Positions 1 to 11,607 of a stretch of 64,000 bases of DNA are shown here, piece after piece. The stretch comes from Phallus indusiatus. Its lineage: Eukaryota; Basidiomycota; Agaricomycetes; Phallales; Phallaceae. The translations under genes were made by a program, and so were the position numbers. The notes under the pieces were generated by a model that made no database searches, had not been told where the DNA came from, and saw nothing but the letters and a program-made list of their open reading frames with translations. The DNA lies in assembly GCA_027605045.1 (NCBI GenBank), contig JAQFWX010000041.1, forward strand, positions 62,001 through 126,000, in the 5' to 3' direction. Every line of letters begins with the position of its first letter. The first letter of the stretch is position 1.

Positions 1-936
1 AACGCGCATCAAAAATTCCTCCAACACTTCGAAAAATCTCTCCGGTTCTTCAAAATGCGGAAGATGCGAGGACGAATCAAACTTGACCCATTTACATCTC
101 GGAATGTAATTGAAAAACGGGAGAACAGCTTCGTCTTGAGCGCCGTCGTATTTGCCGTTGATCACCAATGTAGGCACTTGGATGCTGTTATCGCGTAAAC
201 GATCAACAATGCTCCACGTTTTGAGTGATCCTGCGATACAGAATTCACTTGGTCCGTTCATTGTCATGGAAACTGTTGGGTCTTGGGCTATGACTTCGAA
301 ACTATCGGACAGCTCTTTGGGCCAGGGATCGACGCGACAGACGTACTGCCGATAGAAAACTTGCATGGCTTCTTCATACTCTTTGCTATCGAAGGTCCCA
401 TCCTTTTCGTGTTTCGAAAGCGTAGCTTGTACGTCCTCGGGAAGCAGCAGCCTGAAGTTGTTGTATGCTTTAACCCACGACTCGACGGAAGCGGGCGAAT
501 TGGCTATGATAAGCTTTTTGAGACCCTTCGGTTGATACGTCGCGAACGCAGCACCAAGCGTGCCACCCCACGATTGACCAATAATATCATAATCATCATC
601 AATCTTCAACTCTCGCAAAAGATTCTCGAGTTCGTTTCGAAACAGCTCTTCCGTCCAAAACGATTCGTCGCCCTTTTTTTCTGGCAGATGGGTAGAATTG
701 CCGTTCCCGATTTGATCGTACAGAATGACGGGGATAGACTGCGTTTCCCAAACTTTTGCCATTGGAAGCATGTAGGAATGACACATGCCTGGACCGCCGT
801 GAAGCACGACGAGCGGTCGTTTGCGCTTTGGATCGTCTAGGTTACCGATAATCTTGTACCATGTTTTGCATGGTTTGCCAGCGGCTGGAACGTGAAAGTC
901 TACCTCGCCTTCCGTTATTTGTATAAGCTGCGACAT
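1..936 (-). CDS. proline iminopeptidase-like alpha/beta hydrolase (C-terminus at window edge)
   Basis: One uninterrupted reading frame starts at the ATG at 936 and is still open at base 1 (312 codons), with no intron needed. It carries the marks of peptidase family S33: the oxyanion motif HGGPG at residues 46-50, the nucleophile elbow GQSWGG at 120-125 (Ser122), a likely catalytic Asp264 in NGKYDGAQD, and a likely catalytic His291 in SSSHLPHFEEPE. Enzymes of this family remove N-terminal proline or cleave small amino-acid amides in the cytosol. No signal peptide is seen. All three catalytic positions are inside the window, so only a short C-terminal tail should lie outside. Substrate (proline peptides or amides) cannot be told from sequence. 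The upstream side (937-1118) is a short intergenic gap before a transposon-like repeat. Confidence 0.88.
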   Translation of the reverse strand, partial: MSQLIQITEGEVDFHVPAAGKPCKTWYKIIGNLDDPKRKRPLVVLHGGPGMCHSYMLPMAKVWETQSIPVILYDQIGNGNSTHLPEKKGDESFWTEELFRNELENLLRELKIDDDYDIIGQSWGGTLGAAFATYQPKGLKKLIIANSPASVESWVKAYNNFRLLLPEDVQATLSKHEKDGTFDSKEYEEAMQVFYRQYVCRVDPWPKELSDSFEVIAQDPTVSMTMNGPSEFCIAGSLKTWSIVDRLRDNSIQVPTLVINGKYDGAQDEAVLPFFNYIPRCKWVKFDSSSHLPHFEEPERFFEVLEEFLMRV

Positions 937-1118
937 TGAAACAACTTGGGGGAAGATTTGGAGTGCTATATGAAAGCTAGGCCAATAATTTTCTTCTGAT
1001 ATACTTTGTATACGGGCCGTGGGTCAATGTGGGTATCTTTCGATTTCATCTTCTTTCTTCGGCAACTCTTGATTCCCCAATTGGTTCAACGGTTCAAGTA
1101 GTAGACTCGAACTCAGTT

Positions 1119-1241
1119 CCTACTTTCCCAAGCGTTTGGGAAGCCATAAGGCTCCTTAAGGCGTTGTTGGTAGGGTTTAGTTTAAACCCTTCTAAACCCT
1201 ACGGACGAAGGCTTGGACCTCCCTAGCCTTGGGAAAGTAGG
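1119..1241. repeat. 123-base MITE-like hairpin
   Basis: CCTACTTTCCCAAG at 1119-1132 is repeated inverted at 1228-1241, and the inner sequence (TAGGGTTTAG near 1171, CTAAACCCTA near 1192) also folds back. It shares its left end with the larger element, so it may be a complete short MITE nested at the boundary. Confidence 0.5.
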
Positions 1242-2332
1242 GTTAAGTTAGTGTTCAAAACACAATGCGTTACGAGTCTACGACGGTCAAATCGGCGAGC
1301 AAGAGCGCCCACGCTCACATGACACGCTCACTCCAAATGAAGACAGTGAGCTTTTTCAGAGTGTACATGTCTTACTAAGTACATCACTCCTCTCTCAGTC
1401 GCTTCAGGATCCAAACGCAATCGGAGCCTTGTTACCCACATATTCGCTCGATGTTCCCAATCTGCGTTAGTTACAAAAACACTGCAGGGGTGCAGACGTT
1501 TACGCCTCTCCGAAATACGGCGTCATTAACCGTTCAAGTCTCCTGAAGATTCGTCCTGGATGAAGGGAGTCAAGCTTTTTAACTCGCTTCTCTCATTTGC
1601 ACGATGCTCTTTTGTCGCGCTACTTCTTGTCGGTTTCTCCGCCTTGTACAGATTACGAGACTTGGTTTGTTTGGCCGGAGAACCGGTCGTTGCAATCATT
1701 CTCAATGTTACCGCCGGGCCACAAAGTGGAGTGGGAGCTTGGTCACTTCTCCTATTCTCTCCCTAGCCACAAAGGAGACCAGACTTTACAAAGGAATCGT
1801 GTTGTGATCCACCAGCTCAGTGGGAGCGTTGATCCCTGTCCGCTTTGTCAGAAGACTTGAGGCGCGCCACTTTTCTTCCCTGGTCACCCTTTTCTCTGGG
1901 TTCGTTAAAATGGGTTCATCCCTGTGAAATCCTGGTCCCTTTAAACGGATCGCGGAGTTATGTCCTTCTGATGTTGGTGGACACTCCTTCAGAGCAGACT
2001 CTCGCGCTGTCGGGTGTATCTCCAGATTGGATAGGAGGCTGTACATCGGACAACGAACGACGGACATCTTTCGGATTTACATCAGAAAGAACCCTATCTT
2101 GGATCCATTCACTTATCACGGATATGTAGGTAGGGCTGCGTTTACCTCGTCGTGTCGCACCGTCACACTTCGTTATCTCTTTTTTCCTATCATTTCTTCT
2201 TGTTACCCTATAATTTCTGCACCTATCGGAGGTTGGGCCGCTCAGACTGACACACCGATCAGCAGAAACCCCACTAACGTTAACAACGCCTTAGGGCAGC
2301 TTAGGGCTCCCTGAGCGCGTGGGAAAATAGGG
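1119..2332. mobile_element. non-autonomous DNA element with 50-base terminal inverted repeats
   Basis: Bases 1119-1168 and the reverse complement of 2283-2332 are both 50 bases long and match at 39 positions; both begin CCTA(C/T)TTTCCCA and end GGCGTTGTT. No convincing target duplication is seen beside the ends. The 1.1 kb interior holds only short overlapping frames and no recognisable transposase, so this looks like a defective element or two related short elements bracketing other DNA. Confidence 0.55.
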
Positions 2333-2751
2333 ATTGGCTTATCAGTGTTATCACGTGTGAATTCATGGTCTCGATCGACGAATGTTGCACTGAAGACACC
2401 ACGAGGATAATAACAAAGGCGATATCAACAATAAATAATACACTCACGCATATCACTGTACTAAATAAAAATAAATAGTTGTTGCCGCCAAATCAGGACC
2501 AGCTCCGCAAGTCCAATATTCGTAGGAGAACGTGATGTAGTAAACCTAGTAGTCATGAATAAATCAAACCTTCCCGTTATAAGTTTTGGAGAGTCGTACT
2601 ATATACATACTGATCTCCAAGGATCCAAATTCAGATCCGGGGCAACTGGGTCTAAGTTGAACCTAGAGAATATTCATGAGTTTCAGATAGACTAATCAAC
2701 AGTTTTGATAGAATAAAATAAAGTGGCGTCAATAGATTATTGCCGGCCACC
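2333..2751. other. gene-free stretch
   Basis: AT-rich sequence with no supported gene, RNA or repeat. Confidence 0.4.
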
Positions 2752-2900
2752 CTAATCAAATGGGACAGAAGGTTCAGAGTCACCCGGGAAGCTGTAAAGC
2801 TTACTGGACGGATCAAGGGAAGGACCAGGAATTTTTGAATAGAAGTCTTCAATATCATCCTTGGGATCACGCATATATGAGAGGATCCGCTCCAGACATT
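2752..2900 (-). pseudogene. possible remnant of a pepsin-type aspartic protease exon
   Basis: A minus-strand frame ending at a TAG at 2752 reads a stretch containing DFYSKIPG, DPSSKLYSFPGDSEPS and VPFD. This resembles the region of family A1 proteases where an Ile-Pro-Gly segment precedes a Pro-Cys-Asp-Ser loop. The usual Cys is Gly here, the reading stops soon after, and no DTG active-site exon was found upstream. It is either a decayed fragment or chance similarity. An intact protease of this family sits at 16900-18688. Confidence 0.3.
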
Positions 2901-5115
2901 TCAAAAATGCAGAGAAAATTCCGCGCACAGGGTAGTACTACATACCTGACTTCGCAGATGTTGAATATGATCTCCGTTACATGACGGAATCACCATCTTA
3001 GGTCCAATACCATGTCCTTTTTGAGTTTTCCCTTCGAGGTGAGTTTCAAAATCTCCAGTCATAACGAGGGATTGACGTCAGCTAAGAAGCACCAAGGAAC
3101 AATCTTATAGCGAATTCGTTTTTTCGAATGCCATCTTGTCTTCGGGCTTCATAGAAGAAAATTCACGACATACTCGTATCTGTGTAAATCGGTCCCGATA
3201 CATTTGTTTTTGTCCTCATACACGATCACGAGTAGACCACTCTGTTGTTTACCCGCGGTAGACGATGAGATATCATAAGTGAACCTCTGACTGCACACCG
3301 AGAAACTGCAAGAGGACGAGGGAACCCTGCATTGGTTAATTTGCACATCCAGATTAGCGAGAGTGGGATCTTCCGAGTGACGCGACGTGACATTGTGACT
3401 GCAGAAGCTCCAAGCTTGTCCAAGTCGCGACGCTGACATCTGTGCTATGAGCTCGGGTCAATGCCAAACGGTGTGATTTTTAGAAAGCATCCAACACACA
3501 TACTTCGCGCCAACTGCGTATCGATACTTTGGTTTCAGTCACGAGCGTTCTCAAATAGGCTGCTTCCAACTTGCAATTTACAAACTACGACATTGCCTCC
3601 GGGTCAATCCTGAGACTTACGAGATGTACATGCTTGTTACTTCGCTATAGGTTTTGAATATAGTGAGTGCAATCTCATTAGTAAATTCTCGCAGGTATAC
3701 AGTTCGGTCAGACAGGCAATCAGCTGAATGATATAACTAGTGGCTTTTGTCGTTCATAGGATATTATGGCAATCGCAATACGCGTCGAGCGCCTTGAAAT
3801 ACACGAATCAAAAAGTTTAAGATAGCTGTTAGGACGTCCACATCACACCGTCGCCTTTATTAAGTAGTTCAGTGAGTATAAGAGCAAGACAAAATGCCTT
3901 AGCAGTGCTGAATGAGTACCGCCTTTAGATCCCTGTTGCAATCGTGTCCTCCGACTCTCATTCACATCATATTATTTCCCAGTCCGGTCGGTAGACAAAG
4001 CTTCTTCCGCTCGTTTTAAACAAGAGTCACGATTCATACTCCGTATTTTTCGCAGTCAACACCAGACCGAAGTTGTTCCGATACTGACATTGTTTTTTCC
4101 AATCTTTTGTCACACTTTCGCATCATACTTTTATGTGATATTATGAAGGTCGCGATCAATTTACAGTTTCTTTTTCATAAGAGATCAGATTCGCTTTATC
4201 AAGAAATTTCGTAGTGGAACAGAAAACGAAACTGGGGTGCCACAAATTATAGGGTATATTAAGGCCCGATGTCCGTACGTATGAGGTTGAAAGACGACAT
4301 GGTGGCGGGCACTGGTGCATTAAATTTGGGGACTCGGAGTCTAATAATTCATGCTGACGAATTTTACGGATTAGTGTCCTTGTTGTTGTTCGATAACGGC
4401 ATGGCACCCTCATGTTCGTGAAAAAACGTCAATTGGGCTCATGGATTTGGATTTTGCGTTCTTTCGGAGTTTTTCCCCCTCAAGCTAAGACCTTTGGTAG
4501 GTAAATTACTTTTCCCTTCGAGCGACACTTCTCTTTGTTCACGTTCATGGTATAATACAGATATATTCAGATAGGCTTAGTACATCTTCTAGCAATGTAC
4601 ATGAAACTGCAAGGAAGGATACTGCCGAGATGTTCTTTCACGCGTGCGGCCTTCTTTTCATTTACAGAATCACGTGTTGGTCTTTACTCGGGACATGTTG
4701 GCTGTTTCCTAATGAAAAATTTCCCGTTGCAGTGGAGCAGCATGTGTGTGTAAAATGACTTAGTTCTCTTTACATTCACTTTGTATTCCGAATCATGTCG
4801 GACTTGTCGGCGAGGGGTTGCGTTCGGAGTAGTCGCTGGTACGTTTTGTATATCGAATCAACCCCTCATCGACTCAAACTATTGCGATAAGGACCTCAAA
4901 GAAGGAATGAATCAATTGATAGCTCATTTTTATGTCACAGGGGTACGCCAGGAACCGAAGTGAAGTAAAACAAGTCTTTTGTCTAAACTTTGTTTGGAAC
5001 TTACCTAGCTGATAGAGATTCGAAGAGCGTAATAAAAGGCCAGTTCCATAACTACGCAATCTTTAGGCGTTTCAATACCGAAAAATCTTTGCTTTTTCTT
5101 CCAGTACAACTCTCA
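2901..5115. other. gene-poor intergenic DNA
   Basis: Short frames only (the longest is about 96 codons, 3149-3439 minus). None has recognisable motifs or a convincing splice context. Upstream exons of the HsbA-like gene could lie in the last few hundred bases; a typical acceptor (ctttttcttccag) ends at 5104. Confidence 0.4.
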
Positions 5116-5972
5116 ATGTCTCAGCTGGCTCATGTTCAAGATTCTTTGCAAGTGGGCCTTACTGCTCTTGGCCAATACAGGAGCAGCATTACCGCTGTTC
5201 AAATCGAACAGGATTTGAATGCCATTTCTCATGCTCTGGTAAATTACACTTTGAAATTGACTCTATCAATATTATTTGAATCCTTGCTAGCATGTTTTAC
5301 AACCTACGGTCTTGGCTCTGCCTACTAGCAATGTATCCCTTGACGAAGTCCTTGTAAGCGTGAATCACATTAGTATTGACAGTACTGAATTTTTTCTCTA
5401 CTACGATTTAGCTCGCCATCCCGCGTGGAATACTCAAGGCCGTTTCGCTTCAGAGGGCGACCTCCTGTTTCGGAGTAAGAATTCGAGACGTCTTCTTTCA
5501 TTCTTTGCTCATTTTTCTAACTATATGCTCCTCTCCAGAACATCTCTCCCCCTCTTACGCCTGCTGATGGCGATATCATTCTAGCCGGTCTTAAGGATAT
5601 ACAAGTTCAGCTTATCGCTGTCTTGACTATATACAATGACAGAATCGTTGCGGTCGAGAAGACTTTCCCTGGATTGAACCCTTGGGGGATCACTACTATT
5701 CAAGGCTTATATGATGTATGTCATCCTCACCAATTGGCCTTTGACATTAGTATAACTATCACTGAAAACGAAAACAGGGTCTGATAGAAGCCTTTATCGC
5801 TGTTGCTCCGGTAAGACCTTTGCTTGAAGTTTCACCTCTCAGGGTAGAAACTTTGCGTATTGATGATTTACAAATTATTATTAAGCCCAATATTCCCCGA
5901 GAAGATATCAAGGCGATTCACACTACTATTGATGAAGCCCTCAAACACACACTTTCTATCATTACTTCTTGA
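5116..5972 (+). CDS. HsbA-like hydrophobic surface-binding protein
   Basis: Five exons join in frame: 5116-5238, 5291-5353, 5412-5474, 5539-5715, 5778-5972, giving 206 residues. The product is all-helical in pattern, with the layout of the HsbA domain (PF12296): a helix with Ile-Thr-Ala-Val-Gln, a Leu-Pro-Thr-Ser loop, the segment PPLTPADGD, then helices ending in EAFIAVAP. Known HsbA is a small secreted protein that adsorbs to hydrophobic surfaces and recruits cutinase-type enzymes. Here no signal peptide precedes the chosen ATG. Because a splice acceptor lies just upstream (5104), a signal-peptide exon may have been missed, so the true start is uncertain. The middle exon (5412-5474) is kept because it supplies the expected helix between the loop and PPLTPADGD and keeps phase. 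No other protein-coding gene is adjacent. Confidence 0.6.
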
Positions 5973-7790
5973 AATTATGTGACTAATGTCTGTACATATG
6001 CGAATCCGATCAAATTTGTAGTTGTTTTCTCATCCACGAAATAAATGAATTATGACTTTGTATACTGGGGCCGCTTCGCTATACAGTCGGTAATTATTCT
6101 CGACACATATTGATATCAGCACTTCACATTGGTGCAGGCCGTCCGCGGAGATCAAATGTTGGGTTCAAGTTTCACACAAACTGGCAACTCAGCATGGTTA
6201 TGATACTATAAATCATAATTGCTTCCGAAGTAGGAAAGCCTTTTCAGCCACTTGAACATTCGTTGTTTTCTTGTTCCCCAAGTTATCTCAATACCCGTCC
6301 TTCGTATTAAAACCTGGCTTGAATTTGAAATATATTTTGAATTCGACCATTCCCTAGTGGTCTATCGGACGTGAGCATATCAATAGTCGCGCCAGACTCT
6401 CATCTCAGAGGTCCAACTCAAATATCGAAATCAGCATCAATCGAACATGTGGCATTTGACTGGTGACTCATCATGACATTGTCCCTTTTTTGATGTCGAT
6501 CATGTGCGCTCCTCCCGGTTTCGAAGTTTTTCCGTGTACTAGATCGCTTCTCCAACCAATCCGAAGATGTGCCACCCAGAAAGCAAATTACACGAAACAA
6601 AGCTTCACAAAATGATTGTCCGTTATCATAGGAGTTGAGGCCGAATTGATGTACTTGGTTGGTACGGGAATGTCATAAAAATCTATTGGAAAATTATAAT
6701 AGCCAGTTGTTCAACTACTTACTTCTTCTTAGCCTAGTATTAGCCTATGAATTTTGTCTTTAATTGGGATACCATATGTTCTTTTGAATTTTAACGACAA
6801 TTACCTTTATAAATCATCACCAGAGAGTCGTCACCATTATAGTTCGTGTTCAATATCATTGCTGGGACTGGCTCAATCTCATGCACGCACCACTTGAACA
6901 ATTTCAGTTTCCGCCATGATGTATGATCCTCCAAGCTATGCAACAGGTACACATAGTGCCAGAGATAGATTTGGATGAACAAGGCTTGAAATTTATGAGG
7001 TGTAATAAGCATCCAAGCTTGGTAGGCGTTTCGTCAGTACCAGACTACCGGCGGGTATTAGCATAGCTTTCTGAGAAAATTTGAAATGACCAGGTAAAAG
7101 GCGTTTGTTTTCTTCCTACAACCCATTTATGATTCAAGTTCGTAATCGCCCATCGCCTGGGGATGAAATCGCCGCTAGCGGCGAAAATAACTCCGCAATT
7201 ATGTAAGCGGCACGACTTGACAATTTGTTCCTGTGGCGCCTCGTCATTTTTCACAATCATCTTCTTGCTCTAACAAATCGCTCAGATAGGACCGTATATA
7301 AGAGTAACAAAGATTGCCGTGTTCTTGTAGACGAGCTGTCTTCGTGCTCTCGGTGGGAGTTCACTTGCAAGCGGGGTTGTGTCTTGAGCCGTGCTGTTGA
7401 GACTGGAACTCGGTTACAACGAATGTAAGTGACAGATAATATCATTTGTTACGCACAGTTAAACTCATGAACTTGGCACCACAATACATCTCAATTTGAT
7501 ATTATGTTCTTGAAAGCGATGGTGTGATGGGGCTATGGCTATTTATTCAAGCCTCAGTCGCGCAAATTAGTTGATTCCTTTTCACCGGATGCATCCTCCT
7601 ATCAGGCTGTAGCGGCGGATCTTTTGACGCAACCAGTCTCTAGAGAAAACTGACTTAGAGTGTAGTGTAAATCTCTGTTGGCGTTTTTGGGCAGTTGAGA
7701 TGGTACAGGACCCGGCTTCTCACGAAAGGTCTATCAAATTAATGATATAAAGTTCCCTGTGTCACTTACTTCAGTTTTTGACCTCGAACA
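5973..7790. other. gene-free stretch
   Basis: No frame above about 73 codons and none with recognisable motifs. No RNA gene or repeat recognised. Confidence 0.4.
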
Positions 7791-9734
7791 TGACCACTTC
7801 ATTGACAACCTCCCAGTCTGTGCCATATCTTGTTGCAAGATATCATCTTAAGTATCTGGCGTGTTGGTCGACGGTTTCTTCAGATAAAAATGATTTGAAC
7901 GCTCATTTTTGGTTGAATAGTCGGAACTCTTACGTTGCTCATTTTTGATATTTTGCTCACCCTTAGAGCGGAGGTAAAATATTTGTCTGCTACCGTATTT
8001 GAAATGACACTTAGAAGTAGCCTGTAGGTTGCATATGTTTGGAGGTCAGTATGCGTGGCGCCGTTCGTCGATAATACCACTTAACTGCTTGGATCAAAGA
8101 CGGCCGTGGTCCCTCTTTAAAACTTTACATGTAATCTGCCGATATGGACCTATTGTTATACCTTGGTATGTTGGGATGCCTTTGAGAACTTTCTCTAAAT
8201 AACAGGCGATGCCATAGCTTTGTACTAGGTAAGATAATCGGCCCGCGCTTTCGTCTTACTTTTAATATCCTTGATTTTTAGGTATGCCATCAGACACACC
8301 ACAAGTATGCTCATTTTCTTCTGATTGCATCCCTTTCGTAGCTGATTCCTGTTTTCAGCAGTCTGTATTTCTTTTCAATTTATTTTATCATTCAGTGGGG
8401 TTGATTTGACTTTGGATACAGCTGCTTGGTGTCGGAATGGTCTTTGCTCTTGTACGTCTACAAACGTTACTATGAAATCTTTAAAGTCTCATATATTTCA
8501 GTGAGACCATAATGCTCTGTATCTTCCCATTGGACTGTTTGCTTGCTATACGGCTGGACCGGTTATATACGTCAAAGTGTTGTAAGTTACTAGTGGTCAT
8601 GAAACAAAGCAATATCCGAACGATGAATGAATGTTGCTAGTACGCCGGGTATTGATTGCCTTAATTATATGTGCGCATTTCAAAAATATTTTGCACAGTC
8701 CATTAATATGACCATTGTTATCTTGCGACAGCTGAAGCTATTGTATGTTCTGTACCCAGTTTTCAAATAGCCTGACGAATGACCAAGTCTCGAAATAGGT
8801 CTATATTACAGTAGTTTCTTTGAATGTAGGGAGTACTCAGGCGGACGTAGCGATCGCGCAAAATGAGACTCAGACTTTCAAGTTCTGCACACTAAAAGCA
8901 CATTTAAAGACGGGAGTACAAATAAGCCCAGGGTTTGTAACGACTAGGACTACGAAGCCCACATTAAAACTAACACAATATTAGGATTCCTTTTTTAGTA
9001 ATTGCAGGTAACGACCCCAGAACACATGTTCATAACCGAATTTTACTTTGCTCACCTTGTTCAGCTTTATATTTCGCTTTTGCTGGAAACGCGTTTTACG
9101 GACATCTCCGACAGAGAGTAACTCTGACCAAACACCGATTTCTCAGAGAAAGCGGGACTGTGGCACCTGTCCTCACAGTTTTATTCCGTGACGGTATCGT
9201 CTGTTATCTGTTGTGAGTTACTCGTACTGTATTAACCCTTCTGCTTTTTAACATAAATAAATCAAAGAAATTTCGGTTGCGTTTCTCTTTTTCATCGCGA
9301 AATATGATCTCAATTTGACTGTTATTAGCGACCTCGGCTGTGGGGCTAGTTCTTTATGGCGTGTATGGCCGTACATTGCTATTTGATATTGTTTCATTGT
9401 AAGAACAATTAAACTTGACACAACAATCATCTTATATCTGTTTTAGACTTATTGCCGCGAACGCCTCTATAATAGTTCGTGTTTTTTTTGTAGTCAGACA
9501 CGTTTCTGAGAACCCGGATTTATGTAGAGCTCTCGGCTTGTACATGTTCTCCGAGGCGATCCAAGCTACGCGACTGGTATTTATCGGGCTGGAAACGAAT
9601 TGCAAATCGTGAATGAGGACGATCATGACAAGGACTCGCAGCTCGAGTTTACCCATCTCGAACGTGAAAGAGCGAACACCCAGTATTTTGGGGATGAGGA
9701 CGGCATTTTATCAGTTCCGCTAGATTTGCTGTGA
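7791..9734 (+). CDS. probable DUF6533-like membrane protein gene, exon model incomplete
   Basis: Three pieces on the plus strand fit this family. An ATG at 7791 opens a frame reading SVPYLVARYHLKYLACW. Exons 8422-8451 and 8502-8581, joined across a 50-base GT/AG intron, read CLVSEWSLLFETIM and then LLAIRLDRLY; this matches the family's Cys-start helix followed by a Leu-Leu-Arg-x-x-x-Leu-Tyr segment. A terminal frame after an AG at 9533 begins SSRLVHVLRGD and runs to a TGA at about 9732-9734, with an acidic tail containing NEDDHDKD; this matches the Ser-Arg-Leu-Val-x-x-Leu-Arg end of the family. The E-x-x-x-W signature that normally opens the domain was not found, so the gene may be decayed. 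It is on the opposite strand from, and only distantly similar to, the array at 19-61 kb. Confidence 0.35.
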
Positions 9735-10060
9735 GCATAATATTAGTAAACTACATAATTTAGTTCCCATAATTTGACACTTGGATGGATTTATCCCTCT
9801 ATATTCATATTAATCTTCGAGCAGCGGAATGGAAGTATCGTATAAGTGATCAATTTAGCAGTGAGGATTCGTCAATCTCTCGCATACCCCTAGCTTGAAA
9901 TACTATAAATAAAAACCATACATATAATTTAGCGTACATACGCAAGAAAGGTACTAAGGCAAACTACACGATTGGATAAATTAGATACCCCGAAATAAAT
10001 ATTTATACTAGATGTCAGATAAACACGTAGTTTCTAGTCTTCTTCAAAAATACACTGAAT
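9735..10060. other. gene-free stretch
   Basis: AT-rich spacer with nothing recognisable. Confidence 0.4.
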
Positions 10061-10351
10061 TCAAACCGACCGACCTAGTCGAGCACTGCAGTGGTTACAA
10101 GATGAATATGGCCGTATTGGTGGATCTCCGCTACTTGGTATAACACCACAGGTATGGTGGGCATTGCACGCTGCGTCAATCTGACCACAACCCGAGCATT
10201 CTTGTCTGCGTCCTTCTTGGCAGCCTGAGCCTGGATGAGTGGTGCTTGTTCGGCACAAGCGTTTGTTGCATCGTATATTTATGTAGCGTTGGTTTTCCAC
10301 ATAATCGCAGGACAGACATTTCCAGTCTCCAGTTTGAGATCTGTGACACAT
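10061..10351 (-). CDS. small cysteine-rich protein, family member A
   Basis: A 96-residue protein starting MCH with many Cys and His residues in pairs: KCLSC near the start, a Cys-x4-Cys pair, CSGC, CNAHHTC and CNHC near the end. The neighbour at 11608-11886 has the same scaffold (MCH, K-C-x-x-C, C-x4-C-x-T-S, C-x-x-C, A-C-x-x-H-H-x-C, PSSG-x-PP-x-R, C-x-x-C). The spacing suggests a zinc-binding fold with three or more sites, but no named family is recognised. No signal peptide is seen. A possible leader intron ends with ctag just upstream of the ATG. Function unknown. Confidence 0.6.
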   Translation of the reverse strand: MCHRSQTGDWKCLSCDYVENQRYINIRCNKRLCRTSTTHPGSGCQEGRRQECSGCGQIDAACNAHHTCGVIPSSGDPPIRPYSSCNHCSARLGRSV

Positions 10352-11257
10352 TCTTTTAGCTAGATTATAAGGTGAGAGTCAGCAGCTGAGTGCATATATG
10401 CGGAGGTAGGTTACGGTGAAACACCCACTGATAAATGGTTGAGACAGATAAAGCTTTTAAGAATCTGGAGAGTATTTCCTTCCTAGTCGGGGAGATTATT
10501 ATTGTAGTTGAAATTCAAAAAAAAAACAAGTTGGTTGTAAAGAATCTCAAAGCAAATTTCAACTCTTCTTATAGCGTCCAAGCTACAAATCGTAAAAATA
10601 TTCCAGCTTTGTTTTTTTCTTTTCTTTGCCACGAGAGGCGAATTGTCTCTTGGTCGCTGGTTAGCTTGTGATTTCAAATTTCATAGAAAAAAAAAACGCA
10701 ACCACTTTTAATCTAATCTCGCTAGGATTGACTGTAGTTATTGTCCACGTGGATGTTAAATGGATAAAACAATCCTGGCTATAGGCGAGCTACCAGCCAG
10801 CAAACCGATTTTTGATGTCGATGCCATGTAATTGTACAGTGTATAGCAAATCGATCGAGAGTCGGGGTGTAATATAATCTAGTGACTAGTCTATATGATT
10901 GAATCCTTTGAGGCCTGAGTTTAGGCGCACTATGTACGACATATGTAAATGATACACTAGGCGCACACCTGGAGATTTGAAGACGGACAGGGGCGTTCAA
11001 ACACTGTTTTGCCATGACAAAAACATGTTAAAGCGCAGCGGAAGATTTTTGGTTTATTAGATAAGGTCTGTATCTATTGGCTAGATATTTACGCGACATG
11101 AGTGTGCAGTAGTTTGATAATGTGATCTAATGTTATGACTTCACACATACGAAGAAAATAATACACACCGTGAGGAAGCCATCATGATAATGAACTCGAA
11201 ACGTTTTATAAACTTGAACATGATGTGGGATAGGCACTCAAAAGACTTGAGAACACT
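10352..11257. other. intergenic stretch
   Basis: AT-rich DNA between the two cysteine-rich genes. Short frames only; no gene supported. Confidence 0.4.
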
Positions 11258-11365
11258 GATCAGTAATCTGGGTGAGGTTATCCAGCCTTCCCAGCCGTTT
11301 TCAGAGCTTCTGGAGACTCTGAAAACGGCTAGGAAGGTTGGATAACCTCACCCAGATTACTGATC
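11258..11365. repeat. near-perfect 108-base hairpin
   Basis: Arms 11258-11306 and 11317-11365 (49 bases each) are inverted repeats with two differences, separated by a 10-base loop. Both ends are GATCAGTAATCTGGG or its complement. It could be a short palindromic MITE or the template of a small-RNA hairpin. It lies between the two paralogous cysteine-rich genes. Confidence 0.8.
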
Positions 11366-11607
11366 GGCGCCCGGCAGTCATTTCATGTACTCAGCTTCCA
11401 CTGCGTCAAGTTTGGGCACGATTCAAACATAGTAAGTAGAGACTTGAAACTTTGGAGAGTCTAAATCAACAAGATAGATTTGAAATGACACAACAATACA
11501 TAAATAATATAAACCATAATAAAACCAAGATATAGGCCAAAAGCAGCGTAAATAACGGGCCATAATTAATCTGGAGTTTGGTTATGTGAAATTATCCTTT
11601 GCTTCAC

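Noticed and set aside
2027..2314. 95-codon plus-strand frame inside the inverted-repeat element, as a transposase
   Set aside because: No catalytic motif, no similarity recognised, and overlapping frames of equal length occur on both strands.
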